A DNA stretch of 56,762 nt from an uncultured Ruminococcus sp. (GTDB lineage: Bacteria > Bacillota > Clostridia > Oscillospirales > Acutalibacteraceae): assembly GCA_902789345.1 (NCBI GenBank), contig CADANT010000005.1, positions 1 to 56,762 on the forward strand, written 5' to 3'. A model generated the notes under the pieces. It did no database searches. It had not been told where the DNA came from and worked only from the letters and a program-made list of their open reading frames with translations. How positions within the stretch are numbered: the first letter of the stretch is position 1; each line of letters opens with the position of its first letter. Of this stretch, positions 32,785 through 41,201 are shown piece by piece. Made by a program: the position numbers and the translations under genes.

Positions 32785-34047
32785 TTATATTTCCTCAACC
32801 TTGCCCTTTACTTTTTTATAATCCTCAAAAAAGCTTGGGTAAGACTTGTTTATACTTTCTTTGTCGCTTATTTCTATTGGTGCTGTGGATTTTTCAGCAC
32901 ATATTGCCATAGACATAACAATTCTGTGGTCGTTATAGCCCTCTACACTTCCGCCTGCGGCATTTTTAACGCCCTCAATAATCAACCCGTCAGGCTTTTC
33001 CGTTACCTTTGCACCTACCTTATTTAAACAGGTAGATATTGCGTTTAGGCGGTCGCTTTCTTTTATTCTAAGCCTTTCCGCCCCATAAATATTTGTACTG
33101 CCCTCTGCAAATGCGGCAGTAACTGCCAAAATAGGCACTAAGTCGGGAATTTGTGTGGCGTCTATGCTAATGCCCTTTAAATCTCCGCCTGTAACGGTAA
33201 TACCATTTGGAGTTACTGTTACATTAGCGCCAAACTCCTTAAAAATTTCCAGGCACTGCATATCCCCTTGTATTGAGTCGGTATGCAAGCCCTTTAATGT
33301 AAGTTGTCCGCCCAGTGCACCGGCTGCCATAAAGAAAGCCGCCTGGGACCAGTCGCCCTCACAGGTGTAGCGGCATGGCTTGTAGCTTTGACCACCTTTA
33401 ATAAAGTAGCCATTTTCCGTTGCTTCTACCTTTACACCAAACACGCCCATAGTGCGTATTGTCATATTAATGTATCCAACAGATTGCAGCGGTGATGTTA
33501 AGGTTATAGTACAGTCCTTGCCTGTAAGTGGCAGGGCAAGCAAAAGCCCTGTAATAAACTGCGAGCTTACATTGCCCGGCACTTCAAAGTTGCCCGGCTG
33601 TAGCTCGCCGCTTATATCAAGAGGTAAACCGCCCTCTGTATTACATTTTACACCGAATTTCGGCAGGCAGTCAAGGTAAATGCCTATAGGACGCTGAGGC
33701 AGTCTGCCCTTGCCTGTAAAGGTAGCCGCCACGCCGCCTACAGCCGCTACAGGAATGAAAAAACGCAGGGTAGAGCCGGATTCCCTACAGTTAAGCTCTG
33801 CAGTTTTGCTGCCAAACAAATTTGTACCGTCTATATATACGGTGTTGCCTTCAACGGTAATATCTGCTCCCAAGGCTTTGGCACAGTCAATGGTTGCCAA
33901 AATATCCTGGGACATATCTACAGGGGATATTACACTTTTGCCCCTTGCAAGTGACGCACAAAGTATAGCACGGTGAACATCGCTTTTAGAGGGAGGAAGT
34001 GTTACCTCTCCGTTAAAAACAGAGGGAAATACTCTAACCTTACTCAT
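32785..34047 (-). CDS. aroA: 3-phosphoshikimate 1-carboxyvinyltransferase (EPSP synthase)
   Basis: The 420-residue enzyme joins shikimate 3-phosphate and PEP. It shows P-P-S-K-S-D-V-H-R-A near residues 17-26 (the usual S-K-S-x-S-x-R site, with Asp-Val in place of the usual residues), E-S-G-S-T-L-R-F near 86-93, S-Q-F-I-T-G-L-L near 160-167 and the conserved R-I-K-E-S-D-R-L near 325-332. The L-x-R-E-S-G-S-T-L-R block around residue 86 lacks the N-A-G-T signature of glyphosate-sensitive class I enzymes, so it belongs to the class with a changed PEP loop. Confidence 0.95.
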   Translation of the reverse strand: MSKVRVFPSVFNGEVTLPPSKSDVHRAILCASLARGKSVISPVDMSQDILATIDCAKALGADITVEGNTVYIDGTNLFGSKTAELNCRESGSTLRFFIPVAAVGGVAATFTGKGRLPQRPIGIYLDCLPKFGVKCNTEGGLPLDISGELQPGNFEVPGNVSSQFITGLLLALPLTGKDCTITLTSPLQSVGYINMTIRTMGVFGVKVEATENGYFIKGGQSYKPCRYTCEGDWSQAAFFMAAGALGGQLTLKGLHTDSIQGDMQCLEIFKEFGANVTVTPNGITVTGGDLKGISIDATQIPDLVPILAVTAAFAEGSTNIYGAERLRIKESDRLNAISTCLNKVGAKVTEKPDGLIIEGVKNAAGGSVEGYNDHRIVMSMAICAEKSTAPIEISDKESINKSYPSFFEDYKKVKGKVEEI

Positions 34048-34079
34048 ATTTTTTCATCTCCTTGTTGTGTATCTATATA

Positions 34080-35132
34080 TTATTTGCCTGTTACAAAGCC
34101 AAGCATATCGGTCTTTTTAACAGGGTAGATTTTGCTTTCACCTATTTTATCCAGCACAACTAAGCCAATGCTGTCGCCACTGCTCTTTTTATCGGAGAAA
34201 GAGCTTTTCACAATTTTCTCTATAGGTGTTGTGTCACAGGTTGGCAGGTTGTACTTCTTGCAAAGCTGTGCAATTCTGTCGGCTGTACCTGCAGGGGTAA
34301 TGCCGGCTTTTTCACTTGCCTTTGTTATCATAACCATACCAATGGCTACAGCCTCACCGTGAGATACGCCTTTAAAATTGTGCTCCTTTTCAATAGCATG
34401 ACCTAATGTATGGCCAAAGTTAAGCAATGCCCGTTCGCCGTGGTCACGCTCGTCCTTTTGCACTACATCACGCTTTATTTCTACACATTGGTAAATAATG
34501 TCGTCTATAATTTCAGGTGCGTTTTCCTTTTCAAGTGTTTCAAAAAGCTTTTCGCTCTTTATACAGCCGTACTTAACAACCTCGCCCATACCGTCTGCAA
34601 AAAAGTGCGGTGTAAGGGTGTTTAAAGTGTCCGGATCTATAAGCACTGTGTTTGGCTGCCAAAAAGCACCTACCAAATTTTTACCCTGTGGAATATCTAC
34701 GCCTGTTTTGCCGCCTACAGATGAATCCACCTGTGCCAGCAGTGAAGTTGGTATTTGAACAAAGTCTATACCACGCAAATATGTAGCGGCGGCAAACCCG
34801 CTCATATCGCCTACAACTCCGCCGCCTAGGGCTACAATAATGTCACTTCTTGTAAAGCCGTTTTCTATAAGTGCAGTGTACATTTGTGCAATGGTTTCAA
34901 GTCTTTTGCTTTCTTCACCGGCAGTAAAGACAAACTGCGATGTTTCAAATCCGGCCTGCTTTAAAGAAGCTTCTGCTCTGCCGCCGTAAATAGGAAAAAC
35001 ATTGCTGTCAGAAATAATCATTGCCTTTTTTGCCTTTGATACCCCTCGCAGATATGTACCGCATTGGTCAATAATACCACGCTCTATTATAATATCGTAG
35101 GGTTTTCCCGTTGCAATATGCAGTGTTTTCAT
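34080..35132 (-). CDS. aroB: 3-dehydroquinate synthase
   Basis: The 350-residue NAD- and zinc-dependent enzyme closes DAHP to 3-dehydroquinate. Seen: G-E-E-S-K near residues 71-75, the A-L-G-G-G-V-V-G-D NAD loop near 99-107, T-S-L-L-A-Q-V-D-S-S-V-G-G-K near 127-140, zinc ligands including G-H-T-L-G-H-A-I-E near 239-247 and the later H-G-E-A-V histidine. The start overlaps the end of tyrA by four bases. Confidence 0.96.
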   Translation of the reverse strand: MKTLHIATGKPYDIIIERGIIDQCGTYLRGVSKAKKAMIISDSNVFPIYGGRAEASLKQAGFETSQFVFTAGEESKRLETIAQMYTALIENGFTRSDIIVALGGGVVGDMSGFAAATYLRGIDFVQIPTSLLAQVDSSVGGKTGVDIPQGKNLVGAFWQPNTVLIDPDTLNTLTPHFFADGMGEVVKYGCIKSEKLFETLEKENAPEIIDDIIYQCVEIKRDVVQKDERDHGERALLNFGHTLGHAIEKEHNFKGVSHGEAVAIGMVMITKASEKAGITPAGTADRIAQLCKKYNLPTCDTTPIEKIVKSSFSDKKSSGDSIGLVVLDKIGESKIYPVKKTDMLGFVTGK

Positions 35133-35959
35133 TCCTTTAGCTCCTCCTTAACCTGTCTGCTCATTTGCAGCTGCTTACACAGCCCTTGGTCATCGTTATT
35201 CGCAATGCTGTTGCGTATTTGTGTTAAATTGTCAATAAGTGTGTCAAGCTCCGCTGTAAGAGGCTCTTTGTTTTCCAAAAACAGTTCCGTCCACAGCTTT
35301 GCGTTTATCTTAGCCACTCTCGATACATCACGGTAGCTGCCTGCCGAAAAACCCTTGTGGTTTTTGCATACAGGACTTAATACATAGGCACAAGCCATAA
35401 CATGAGGTACCTGTGAGGTAAAGGCTATCATTCGGTCGTGTACCTGTGGGGTAACCACAGGGGTTTGCGTAAAGCCTATAGTACGCACAAAGTCGCTTAC
35501 GAAGGTTACTGCGGTGTTGTCGGCTTTGCAGGGTACTATTATGCAAGAGGCGTTCACAAACAGGTCTGCGTCGGCTGACTCAAAGCCGTTTGTTTCCTTG
35601 CCGGCCATAGGGTGGGTACCTACAAAGGTAAAGCCGTATTTTTCGGACAGCCTAACCATTTCGGGGCATATTTTACCCTTTATTCCGCAGGTGTCGGTAA
35701 CAATGCAGTTTTTGTTAATGTAATCGCCGTTTTTTTCTATAAATTCTACAGCTGCCATAGGGAAAGTACCCAGTATAAGCATATCGGCTGTTTTTAAATC
35801 CTCTTTAGTGCCTATTTTGTCAATAGCACCGCACTCCAGTGCCATTTTTAACGGCCTTTCACTGCGGTTAATTCCTATAACCGTGTGGTCTGTGTATTTT
35901 TTTATGGCTTTAGCATATGAACCGCCGATTATGCCTAGGCCGGATATAACTATATTCAT
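35129..35959 (-). CDS. tyrA: Prephenate dehydrogenase
   Basis: ATG 35959 is preferred to TTG 35965 because AGGAAG lies seven bases before it. The 276-residue NAD-dependent enzyme makes 4-hydroxyphenylpyruvate for tyrosine. It has the Rossmann G-L-G-I-I-G-G-S near residues 7-14, D-T-C-G-I-K near 88-93, the T-H-P-M-A-G-K-E signature near 112-119 and S-Q-V-P-H near 187-191 with catalytic histidines. No ACT domain is fused, so feedback control is probably left to the attenuator and to DAHP synthase. Confidence 0.95.
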   Translation of the reverse strand: MNIVISGLGIIGGSYAKAIKKYTDHTVIGINRSERPLKMALECGAIDKIGTKEDLKTADMLILGTFPMAAVEFIEKNGDYINKNCIVTDTCGIKGKICPEMVRLSEKYGFTFVGTHPMAGKETNGFESADADLFVNASCIIVPCKADNTAVTFVSDFVRTIGFTQTPVVTPQVHDRMIAFTSQVPHVMACAYVLSPVCKNHKGFSAGSYRDVSRVAKINAKLWTELFLENKEPLTAELDTLIDNLTQIRNSIANNDDQGLCKQLQMSRQVKEELKE

Positions 35960-36038
35960 AAACAAACTTCCTAATCAACTAAGCAACAGGCAACAGCCTG
36001 TACTACCTTAATAAACGCCATTTATATGCGTTTTAATT

Positions 36039-37058
36039 TTATTCGTTAATGCTGTTTAAAGCATTTTTTAGTGCAAACAGCTTTTTAGCTGTAGCGTCAA
36101 ACTGCTGTGGTGTAAGTGACTGTGCACCGTCTGACAAAGCGTGCGCAGGGTCATTGTGTACCTCAATAATCAGGCCGTCAGCTCCTGCCGCAACAGCCGC
36201 CATAGACAGCGACTCTACCATCCAAGCTTTGCCGGCAGCGTGGCTTGGGTCAATAATAACAGGCAAATGCGAAAGCTTTTTAAGCGCCGGTATAGCAGAA
36301 ATGTCAAGAGTGTTGCGAGTGTAGGTTTCGTAAGTACGAATGCCTCTTTCGCAGAACATTACCCTTTCGTTGCCGCCTGCCATAATGTATTCTGCACTCA
36401 TCAAAAGCTCCTCGATAGTGCAGGCAAGACCACGCTTTAAAAGTATAGGCTTGTCAATTTTGCCCAGCTCCTTTAAAAGTTCAAAGTTCTGCATATTTCT
36501 TGCGCCTACCTGAATAATATCTACATTTTCAAACAAAGGCAAATGCTCAGCCGCCATAATTTCAGTAACTATAGGCAAGCCTGTTCTTTTCTTTGCCTCT
36601 TCCATATATTTTAGGCCCTCGCCCTTTAAACCCTGGAAAGAGTATGGCGAGGTACGAGGCTTAAACGCACCGCCACGCAAAATAACAGCGCCGCTGTCTT
36701 TTACAGATTGTGCTATACCGCAAATTTGCTCCTCACCCTCTATAGAGCAAGGGCCGGCCATAATAGCCAAACTGCCGTCGCCTATTTTTGTGCCGTTGTC
36801 AAGGGTGATAACAGTGTTGTCCGGGTGGAACTTACGGTTCGCCTTTTTATAAGGCTCCTGTACACGCTGAACATTGGCTACAAGTGACTGTGCGTTAATA
36901 GCGTCAATATCTATAGAGGTTGTGTCGCCTATCAGGCCCAGTACAGAGCTTTGCACACCCTCCCAAAGATTTACCTTTACATTGTAGCTTTTTTCAAGCT
37001 GTTTGCCAAATTCTTCGGCCTGCTGTGGTGTTGTTCCCTTTTGTAATACAATAATCAT
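36039..37058 (-). CDS. aroF: 3-deoxy-7-phosphoheptulonate synthase (type I-beta, regulatory N-domain)
   Basis: The 339-residue enzyme joins PEP and erythrose 4-phosphate, the first shikimate step. An N-terminal ferredoxin-like regulatory domain (residues 1-70) precedes the barrel: A-G-P-C-S-I-E near residues 101-107, R-G-G-A-F-K-P-R-T-S-P-Y-S-F-Q-G near 128-143, K-R-G near 202-204 and D-P-S-H-A-A-G near 265-271. N-terminal domains of this kind bind Tyr or Phe and inhibit the enzyme. It is the first structural gene after the attenuator, with RBS CGGAGGTTTT. Confidence 0.96.
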   Translation of the reverse strand: MIIVLQKGTTPQQAEEFGKQLEKSYNVKVNLWEGVQSSVLGLIGDTTSIDIDAINAQSLVANVQRVQEPYKKANRKFHPDNTVITLDNGTKIGDGSLAIMAGPCSIEGEEQICGIAQSVKDSGAVILRGGAFKPRTSPYSFQGLKGEGLKYMEEAKKRTGLPIVTEIMAAEHLPLFENVDIIQVGARNMQNFELLKELGKIDKPILLKRGLACTIEELLMSAEYIMAGGNERVMFCERGIRTYETYTRNTLDISAIPALKKLSHLPVIIDPSHAAGKAWMVESLSMAAVAAGADGLIIEVHNDPAHALSDGAQSLTPQQFDATAKKLFALKNALNSINE

Positions 37059-37070
37059 ATTAAAACCTCC

Positions 37071-37107
37071 GAAAATAAAAATAACGGAGCTTGCAGTAAG
37101 CTCCGTT
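37071..37107 (-). terminator. Attenuator terminator of the aro operon
   Basis: On the minus strand a perfect 10-base stem (37107-37098 with 37092-37083) and a 5-base loop is followed by ATTTTTATTTT. It lies between the leader peptide gene and aroF, 12 bases before the aroF ribosome site, so readthrough decides expression of the operon. Confidence 0.88.
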
Positions 37108-37146
37108 TAAAACCAAGAATATAAAATCAATTAGGCTTCATAAGGT

Positions 37147-37155
37147 AACTTACTG
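37147..37155 (-). promoter_or_regulatory. Candidate antiterminator arm
   Basis: CAGTAAGTT on the minus strand starts directly after the leader stop codon. It can pair over nine bases (one G-U) with AGCTTACTG, which spans the end of the 5' arm and the loop of the terminator at 37083-37107. Pairing would prevent the terminator. A ribosome on the stop codon would cover this arm; a ribosome stalled on Tyr23/Phe24 would leave it free. Confidence 0.6.
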
Positions 37156-37245
37156 TTAAGATTTTACACAAGCAAAATAAGCTCCAACAGAATAACTGCT
37201 GAAGTAACCAAAAAATGTAAAATTTTTTGATTTAAGCTGTGCCAT
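37156..37245 (-). CDS. Phe/Tyr-rich attenuation leader peptide
   Basis: A 29-codon frame with an AAGAGG ribosome site lies about 60 bases after the promoter and ahead of the operon terminator. Five residues are Phe (9, 11, 12, 15, 24) and three are Tyr (14, 18, 23), eight of 29, with clusters F-T-F-F-G-Y-F and A-Y-F. This is the composition expected if ribosome stalling at Phe and Tyr codons controls termination before aroF. No Trp codon is present, which fits an operon with pheA and tyrA but no trp genes. The peptide itself is not expected to have a function. Confidence 0.85.
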   Translation of the reverse strand: MAQLKSKNFTFFGYFSSYSVGAYFACVKS

Positions 37246-37307
37246 AATAAACCTCTTAACACCGTTGGCAAAATGCCTATGATGTCCCTATGAAATCTTA
37301 CAACTTT

Positions 37308-37336
37308 ATTATATTGCACAATGTGCATATTGTCAA
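37308..37336 (-). promoter_or_regulatory. aro operon promoter TTGACA-N17-TATAAT with palindrome in the spacer
   Basis: Both hexamers are perfect on the minus strand (37336-37331 and 37313-37308). The 17-base spacer holds a perfect inverted repeat TGCACA-A-TGTGCA (37315-37327, plus-strand reading), a likely repressor site because a protein bound there would block RNA polymerase. Confidence 0.85.
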
Positions 37337-37426
37337 TAGGTAAGGCAGGGTTAAATTATATTGCAAATATGGGGTGGTGTATAATTTTTACAGTTATCGC
37401 AAGTAAAAAATATTTTATTAATACTG

Positions 37427-37455
37427 TTGACATTGGCGGTTTAAGGTGCTAAAAT
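37427..37455 (+). promoter_or_regulatory. Promoter TTGACA-N17-TAAAAT of the ABC exporter operon
   Basis: A perfect -35 and a good -10 lie divergent from the aro promoter, about 90 bases away. The predicted leader runs about 190 bases to the first permease start at 37654. I see no clear riboswitch or leader peptide in it. Confidence 0.7.
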
Positions 37456-37653
37456 ACAAGTGAAGTTAAATATTAACAATATTTTTAAATGATAGTTGTG
37501 TTTTTTAGGGTTAATTACGGTAAATAGAACGAATTGCCGTTGGGTTATACAATCAAGACTTATACAGACCGGTTTCTGACGGATTATTTTTTAAAATACC
37601 TTTACTCCTATAAACGCAGTTGTTGTGGTTGTAGGGAGTGGAGGTATTTTTTT

Positions 37654-39051
37654 ATGAAAATAAGCAACAATTTATTTTTAGCCAAAGCAAATCTAAAAGG
37701 CTCTGCCAAGAAAAACACTGTGCAGGCTATGATGATACTTTCTGTAATATCAATTACATTATTGGTAGGATTTTTGGGCGTGGTAAATACTGTGCTTGAG
37801 CAAAATAAAAATGCAAAGGTTTATAGGCAAGCCGTTATTTTTCCGAAGACTGAGCATGAAGAAGTGGAGAGCGTTGGTGTAACAAATAAAAATATAAATG
37901 AAATACTATCGATAGACCATGTCATCTCCTGTGAAAAAGAGGATCTGCCATATACTGCATACCAAAGTGTCACGGTAACCCAAATATTAGATGAAAACAG
38001 TAAAAATATATCTGACACAACGAATGAAACAAGTCTAAAAAAAATCAATGAGGATATGTGTTCCCAAATATATGACGAGGATTCGGTGACTAAGGTTGTA
38101 AAAGGAACAAATCTTGATAAATCGCCTGTGATGAGTTGTATTTTGCCAGATACTTTTATATACGTAGAATATGATTATAAAAAAGATGAATTTACTGGCA
38201 AAAAGGAACGAATTGCTACCGAAAGCTTGCTCGGAAAAACTCTTAGTGTTGATTTAGAGTATAATATAAATTTATTTAAAAAGAGTGGTGTAGGTTATTC
38301 AGGTGACTGGGTTAATCTGCCTAAAATAAGCTACCAACTAAAGGTGGTTGGTATTTATCATTATTCTCAATCTAAGGCCCTAGACGGAAGTCCTGATATA
38401 GTAATATCAAAAGCAACAGCTAAAAAAATAGATGAAATGGCAATTGATAATGCCGTTAAAAACGGTATGAAGGATGATCTTGAAGATTATATAAACGATG
38501 AACAGGCAAGAGAATATATAGTAACGGCTGACAGTATAGAAAATATAAATGAGGTTATCGATACCCTATTTGAGAAAGGGGTTAATGTAGTGGGTTCGGT
38601 AGGTGTACTCGATGAATCTATGATTGCCTTTACCGGTGTATTTAATGGTGTAGGTACATTTTTAACGGTGGCTATACTTTTGCTTACGGTTATAAATATA
38701 TTTTTAAGCGTGCATAACAACATAGCCGAGCGAAAGGCGGAAATAGGACTTATGAAAGCCGTAGGTTACAAAACAAGTCAAATTTTCTTCAGTATGTACC
38801 TTGAAAATATTATACTGGCTGTTAAGGCACTGTTAATAGGAGGTGCATTGTCGGCGGTAGCGGTGCTGATAATAAACTTTGTTAATTCATCAGGAGACAC
38901 AGCACAGCAAATGTATGTAATGCCATGGTTAAGCTTTTTAATACTGCTTGCCGTAGCCTTTGGGATTATACTGGTTATACCGCTTGCCTGCCTGCTTATA
39001 ATGGTGTACAATATAGCAAAAATACAACCTCAGGAGGCTATGAACGCTTAA
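37654..39051 (+). CDS. ABC transporter permease, FtsX/MacB type (copy 1)
   Basis: Start at ATG 37654 after a GGAGG site; the frame upstream is untranslated leader. The 465-residue protein has one N-terminal membrane helix (about residues 23-45), a large extracytoplasmic domain (46-325) and three C-terminal helices, with the FtsX-type signature E-R-K-A-E-I-G-L-M-K-A-V-G-Y-K near the first of these. It ends Q-P-Q-E-A-M-N-A. Such permeases work with a LolD-type ATPase in peptide export, resistance or sensing. The next gene is a paralogue with a nearly identical membrane part. Confidence 0.9.
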   Translation: MKISNNLFLAKANLKGSAKKNTVQAMMILSVISITLLVGFLGVVNTVLEQNKNAKVYRQAVIFPKTEHEEVESVGVTNKNINEILSIDHVISCEKEDLPYTAYQSVTVTQILDENSKNISDTTNETSLKKINEDMCSQIYDEDSVTKVVKGTNLDKSPVMSCILPDTFIYVEYDYKKDEFTGKKERIATESLLGKTLSVDLEYNINLFKKSGVGYSGDWVNLPKISYQLKVVGIYHYSQSKALDGSPDIVISKATAKKIDEMAIDNAVKNGMKDDLEDYINDEQAREYIVTADSIENINEVIDTLFEKGVNVVGSVGVLDESMIAFTGVFNGVGTFLTVAILLLTVINIFLSVHNNIAERKAEIGLMKAVGYKTSQIFFSMYLENIILAVKALLIGGALSAVAVLIINFVNSSGDTAQQMYVMPWLSFLILLAVAFGIILVIPLACLLIMVYNIAKIQPQEAMNA

Positions 39052-39063
39052 GGGAGAAAATAT

Positions 39064-40467
39064 ATGAGAATAAATAACAATTTATTTCTAGCTAAGGCAA
39101 ATCTGAAAGGGTCAAAAAGAAAAGATACTGTAATGGTTATGATGATACTGTCAGTAGTGGCAGTTACGCTTCTTGTGGGCTTTTTAAGCATTGTAAACAC
39201 TACCTGTGATGAGTATAAAAATATGAAAATATGCAGGCAAGGGTATATAATGCCGGAAACTTGCTATCCAAATGGAGCAAAGGGAGTAACAGATAAAACA
39301 ATAGGTAATGTTCTTTCGCTTGAACATGTTGTTTCTTGTGAAAGGGCGGCGCTTCCTACTGTGCCGGAAGTGATAACAATAACTAAAATTACGGATGAAA
39401 ATAATAAGGATGTAAGCAACACAACAAACGAAACCAATTTAGATAAGCTTACTGTAGGTTTAGTAGATCAATTTTATGACAGTGATTACATAAACAAGGT
39501 AATAAAAGGAACCGGGCTGGACAAAGCGCCTGAAATGAGTTGTATATTACCCCATATTTTTACTTATGAGGATATAGACGAAGATTCAGGAAAAACCGTA
39601 GCCCGTGAAAAAATAAGCACAGAAAGTCTTATCGGCAAAACAATTACCGTAGATTTGGAATATCTTATACACCAATTTACAAAGGGTGAAAAGCGAGGAT
39701 ACGAAAAGGGCTATTTGGGTGAATGGACCAGCTTGCCGAAAATCACCTACAAGCTAAAAGTGGTGGGTATTTATTACTACTCCAAGGCAACTTCACTGGA
39801 TGGCGGTAGCTATATATTAGTATCGAAAGCAACAGCCGAGAAAATAGATAAAATGGCACTTGACAATGCCGTAAAAAAGGGTATGAAGGACGACCTTGAT
39901 GACTATATAAACGATGAATACGCAAGAGATTATGTTGTTACAGCTGACAGCATAGACAATATTGCAGGGATAATAAGCGAACTGCAGGGTATGGGCTTTA
40001 ATGCCGGAGTGCAGGTAGGCTATGTTGACGAATCTATGCTTGCCTTTACAGGAATTTTTGGCGGTGTAGGTACATTCTTAACGGTGGCTGTACTGTTCCT
40101 TACAGTTATAAATATATTTTTAAGTGTGCATAACAACATAGCCGAGCGTAAGGCAGAAATAGGCCTTATGAAGGCTGTAGGCTACAAAACAAGCCAAATT
40201 TTCTACAGTATGTACCTAGAAAATATAATACTGGCTGTAAAGGCATTGTTAATAGGCGGAGTGCTGTCGGCTGTAACAGTGCTGATAATAAATCTTATTA
40301 ATTCGTCGGGCGACACAGCACAGCAAATGTATGTAATGCCATGGACAAGCTTTTTAATACTGCTTGCCATAGCTTTTGGGGTTATACTGGTTATACCGCT
40401 TGTTTGCTTGCTTATAATGGTGTACAACATAGCAAAAATACAGCCTCAGGAGGCTATGAACGCTTAA
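39064..40467 (+). CDS. ABC transporter permease, FtsX/MacB type (copy 2)
   Basis: A 467-residue tandem paralogue of the preceding permease with the same topology. The first 45 residues and the last 140 are almost the same as copy 1 (shared E-R-K-A-E-I-G-L-M-K-A-V-G-Y-K and Y-V-M-P-W blocks), while much of the outer domain differs (for example at residues 60-110 and 175-225). This suggests duplication with either gene conversion of the membrane part or selection for change outside the cell. Twelve bases separate the two genes. Confidence 0.9.
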   Translation: MRINNNLFLAKANLKGSKRKDTVMVMMILSVVAVTLLVGFLSIVNTTCDEYKNMKICRQGYIMPETCYPNGAKGVTDKTIGNVLSLEHVVSCERAALPTVPEVITITKITDENNKDVSNTTNETNLDKLTVGLVDQFYDSDYINKVIKGTGLDKAPEMSCILPHIFTYEDIDEDSGKTVAREKISTESLIGKTITVDLEYLIHQFTKGEKRGYEKGYLGEWTSLPKITYKLKVVGIYYYSKATSLDGGSYILVSKATAEKIDKMALDNAVKKGMKDDLDDYINDEYARDYVVTADSIDNIAGIISELQGMGFNAGVQVGYVDESMLAFTGIFGGVGTFLTVAVLFLTVINIFLSVHNNIAERKAEIGLMKAVGYKTSQIFYSMYLENIILAVKALLIGGVLSAVTVLIINLINSSGDTAQQMYVMPWTSFLILLAIAFGVILVIPLVCLLIMVYNIAKIQPQEAMNA

Positions 40468-40526
40468 GGCGTTTATATAATAAATTTTGAAAATTAGCAA
40501 AAGCATAAAAATAAGGAGGATATTTT

Positions 40527-41201
40527 ATGAACTCAATAGTAGCAAAAGACCTTGTAAAGGTTTACAACCAAAAGGTAACAGCGTTAAAAGAAGTAAGTAT
40601 TACTATTAACCAAGGGGAATTTATTGTAGTAATGGGACACTCCGGCTCGGGCAAAAGTACCCTGCTGCAAATGATAGGTCTACTGGACCTGCCTACAAGC
40701 GGCAGTATATTCATTAATTCAAAGGATGTTTCAAAGCTGCCTAAAAACGCTATTGCAGATGTACGCCAAAAAAGCCTGGGCTTTGTTTTTCAGGCATTTC
40801 ACCTTAACCCACAGCTAAAGGCATACGAAAATGTAATGCTGCCAATGCTGATTAACCCGGAGTATAAAAACAAGGCAGAAATGGAAAAAAAGGCAAAGGA
40901 GCTAATAGATGTAGTAGGACTGTCAGAGCGTGCAGAGCACTACCCTAGCCAGCTTTCGGGCGGAGAGCAGCAGCGTGTGGCTGTAGCCAGAGCCTTGGCA
41001 AATGACCCCGACTTTATTTTGGCAGACGAACCTACAGGTAACCTTGATAGCGAAAACGAGGTAATTATATTCACACTGCTAAAAGAACTTGCACAGCAGG
41101 GCAAGGGAATTATGGTGGTGTCGCATAACGAAAGTATTTTGGAGTATGCAGACAGAGTTTACTATATGAAGGACGGCGTACTGGGGGATGAAAAGCGGTG
41201 A
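40527..41201 (+). CDS. ABC transporter ATP-binding protein (LolD/MacB type)
   Basis: The 224-residue ATPase has Walker [10 protein letters not shown] near residues 37-45, Q-loop F-V-F-Q-A-F-H, signature L-S-G-G-E-Q-Q-R-V near 142-150, Walker [10 protein letters not shown] near 162-170 and H-loop [12 protein letters not shown] is typical of the MacB/LolD subgroup that pairs with FtsX-type permeases. RBS AAGGAGGA. It ends in overlap with the third permease. Confidence 0.96.
   Translation: MNSIVAKDLVKVYNQKVTALKEVSITINQGEFIVVMGHSGSGKSTLLQMIGLLDLPTSGSIFINSKDVSKLPKNAIADVRQKSLGFVFQAFHLNPQLKAYENVMLPMLINPEYKNKAEMEKKAKELIDVVGLSERAEHYPSQLSGGEQQRVAVARALANDPDFILADEPTGNLDSENEVIIFTLLKELAQQGKGIMVVSHNESILEYADRVYYMKDGVLGDEKR

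Noticed and set aside
37071-37340. T-box riboswitch upstream of aroF
   Set aside because: No T-box core motif or specifier loop is visible, and the leader peptide with alternative hairpins explains the region better.
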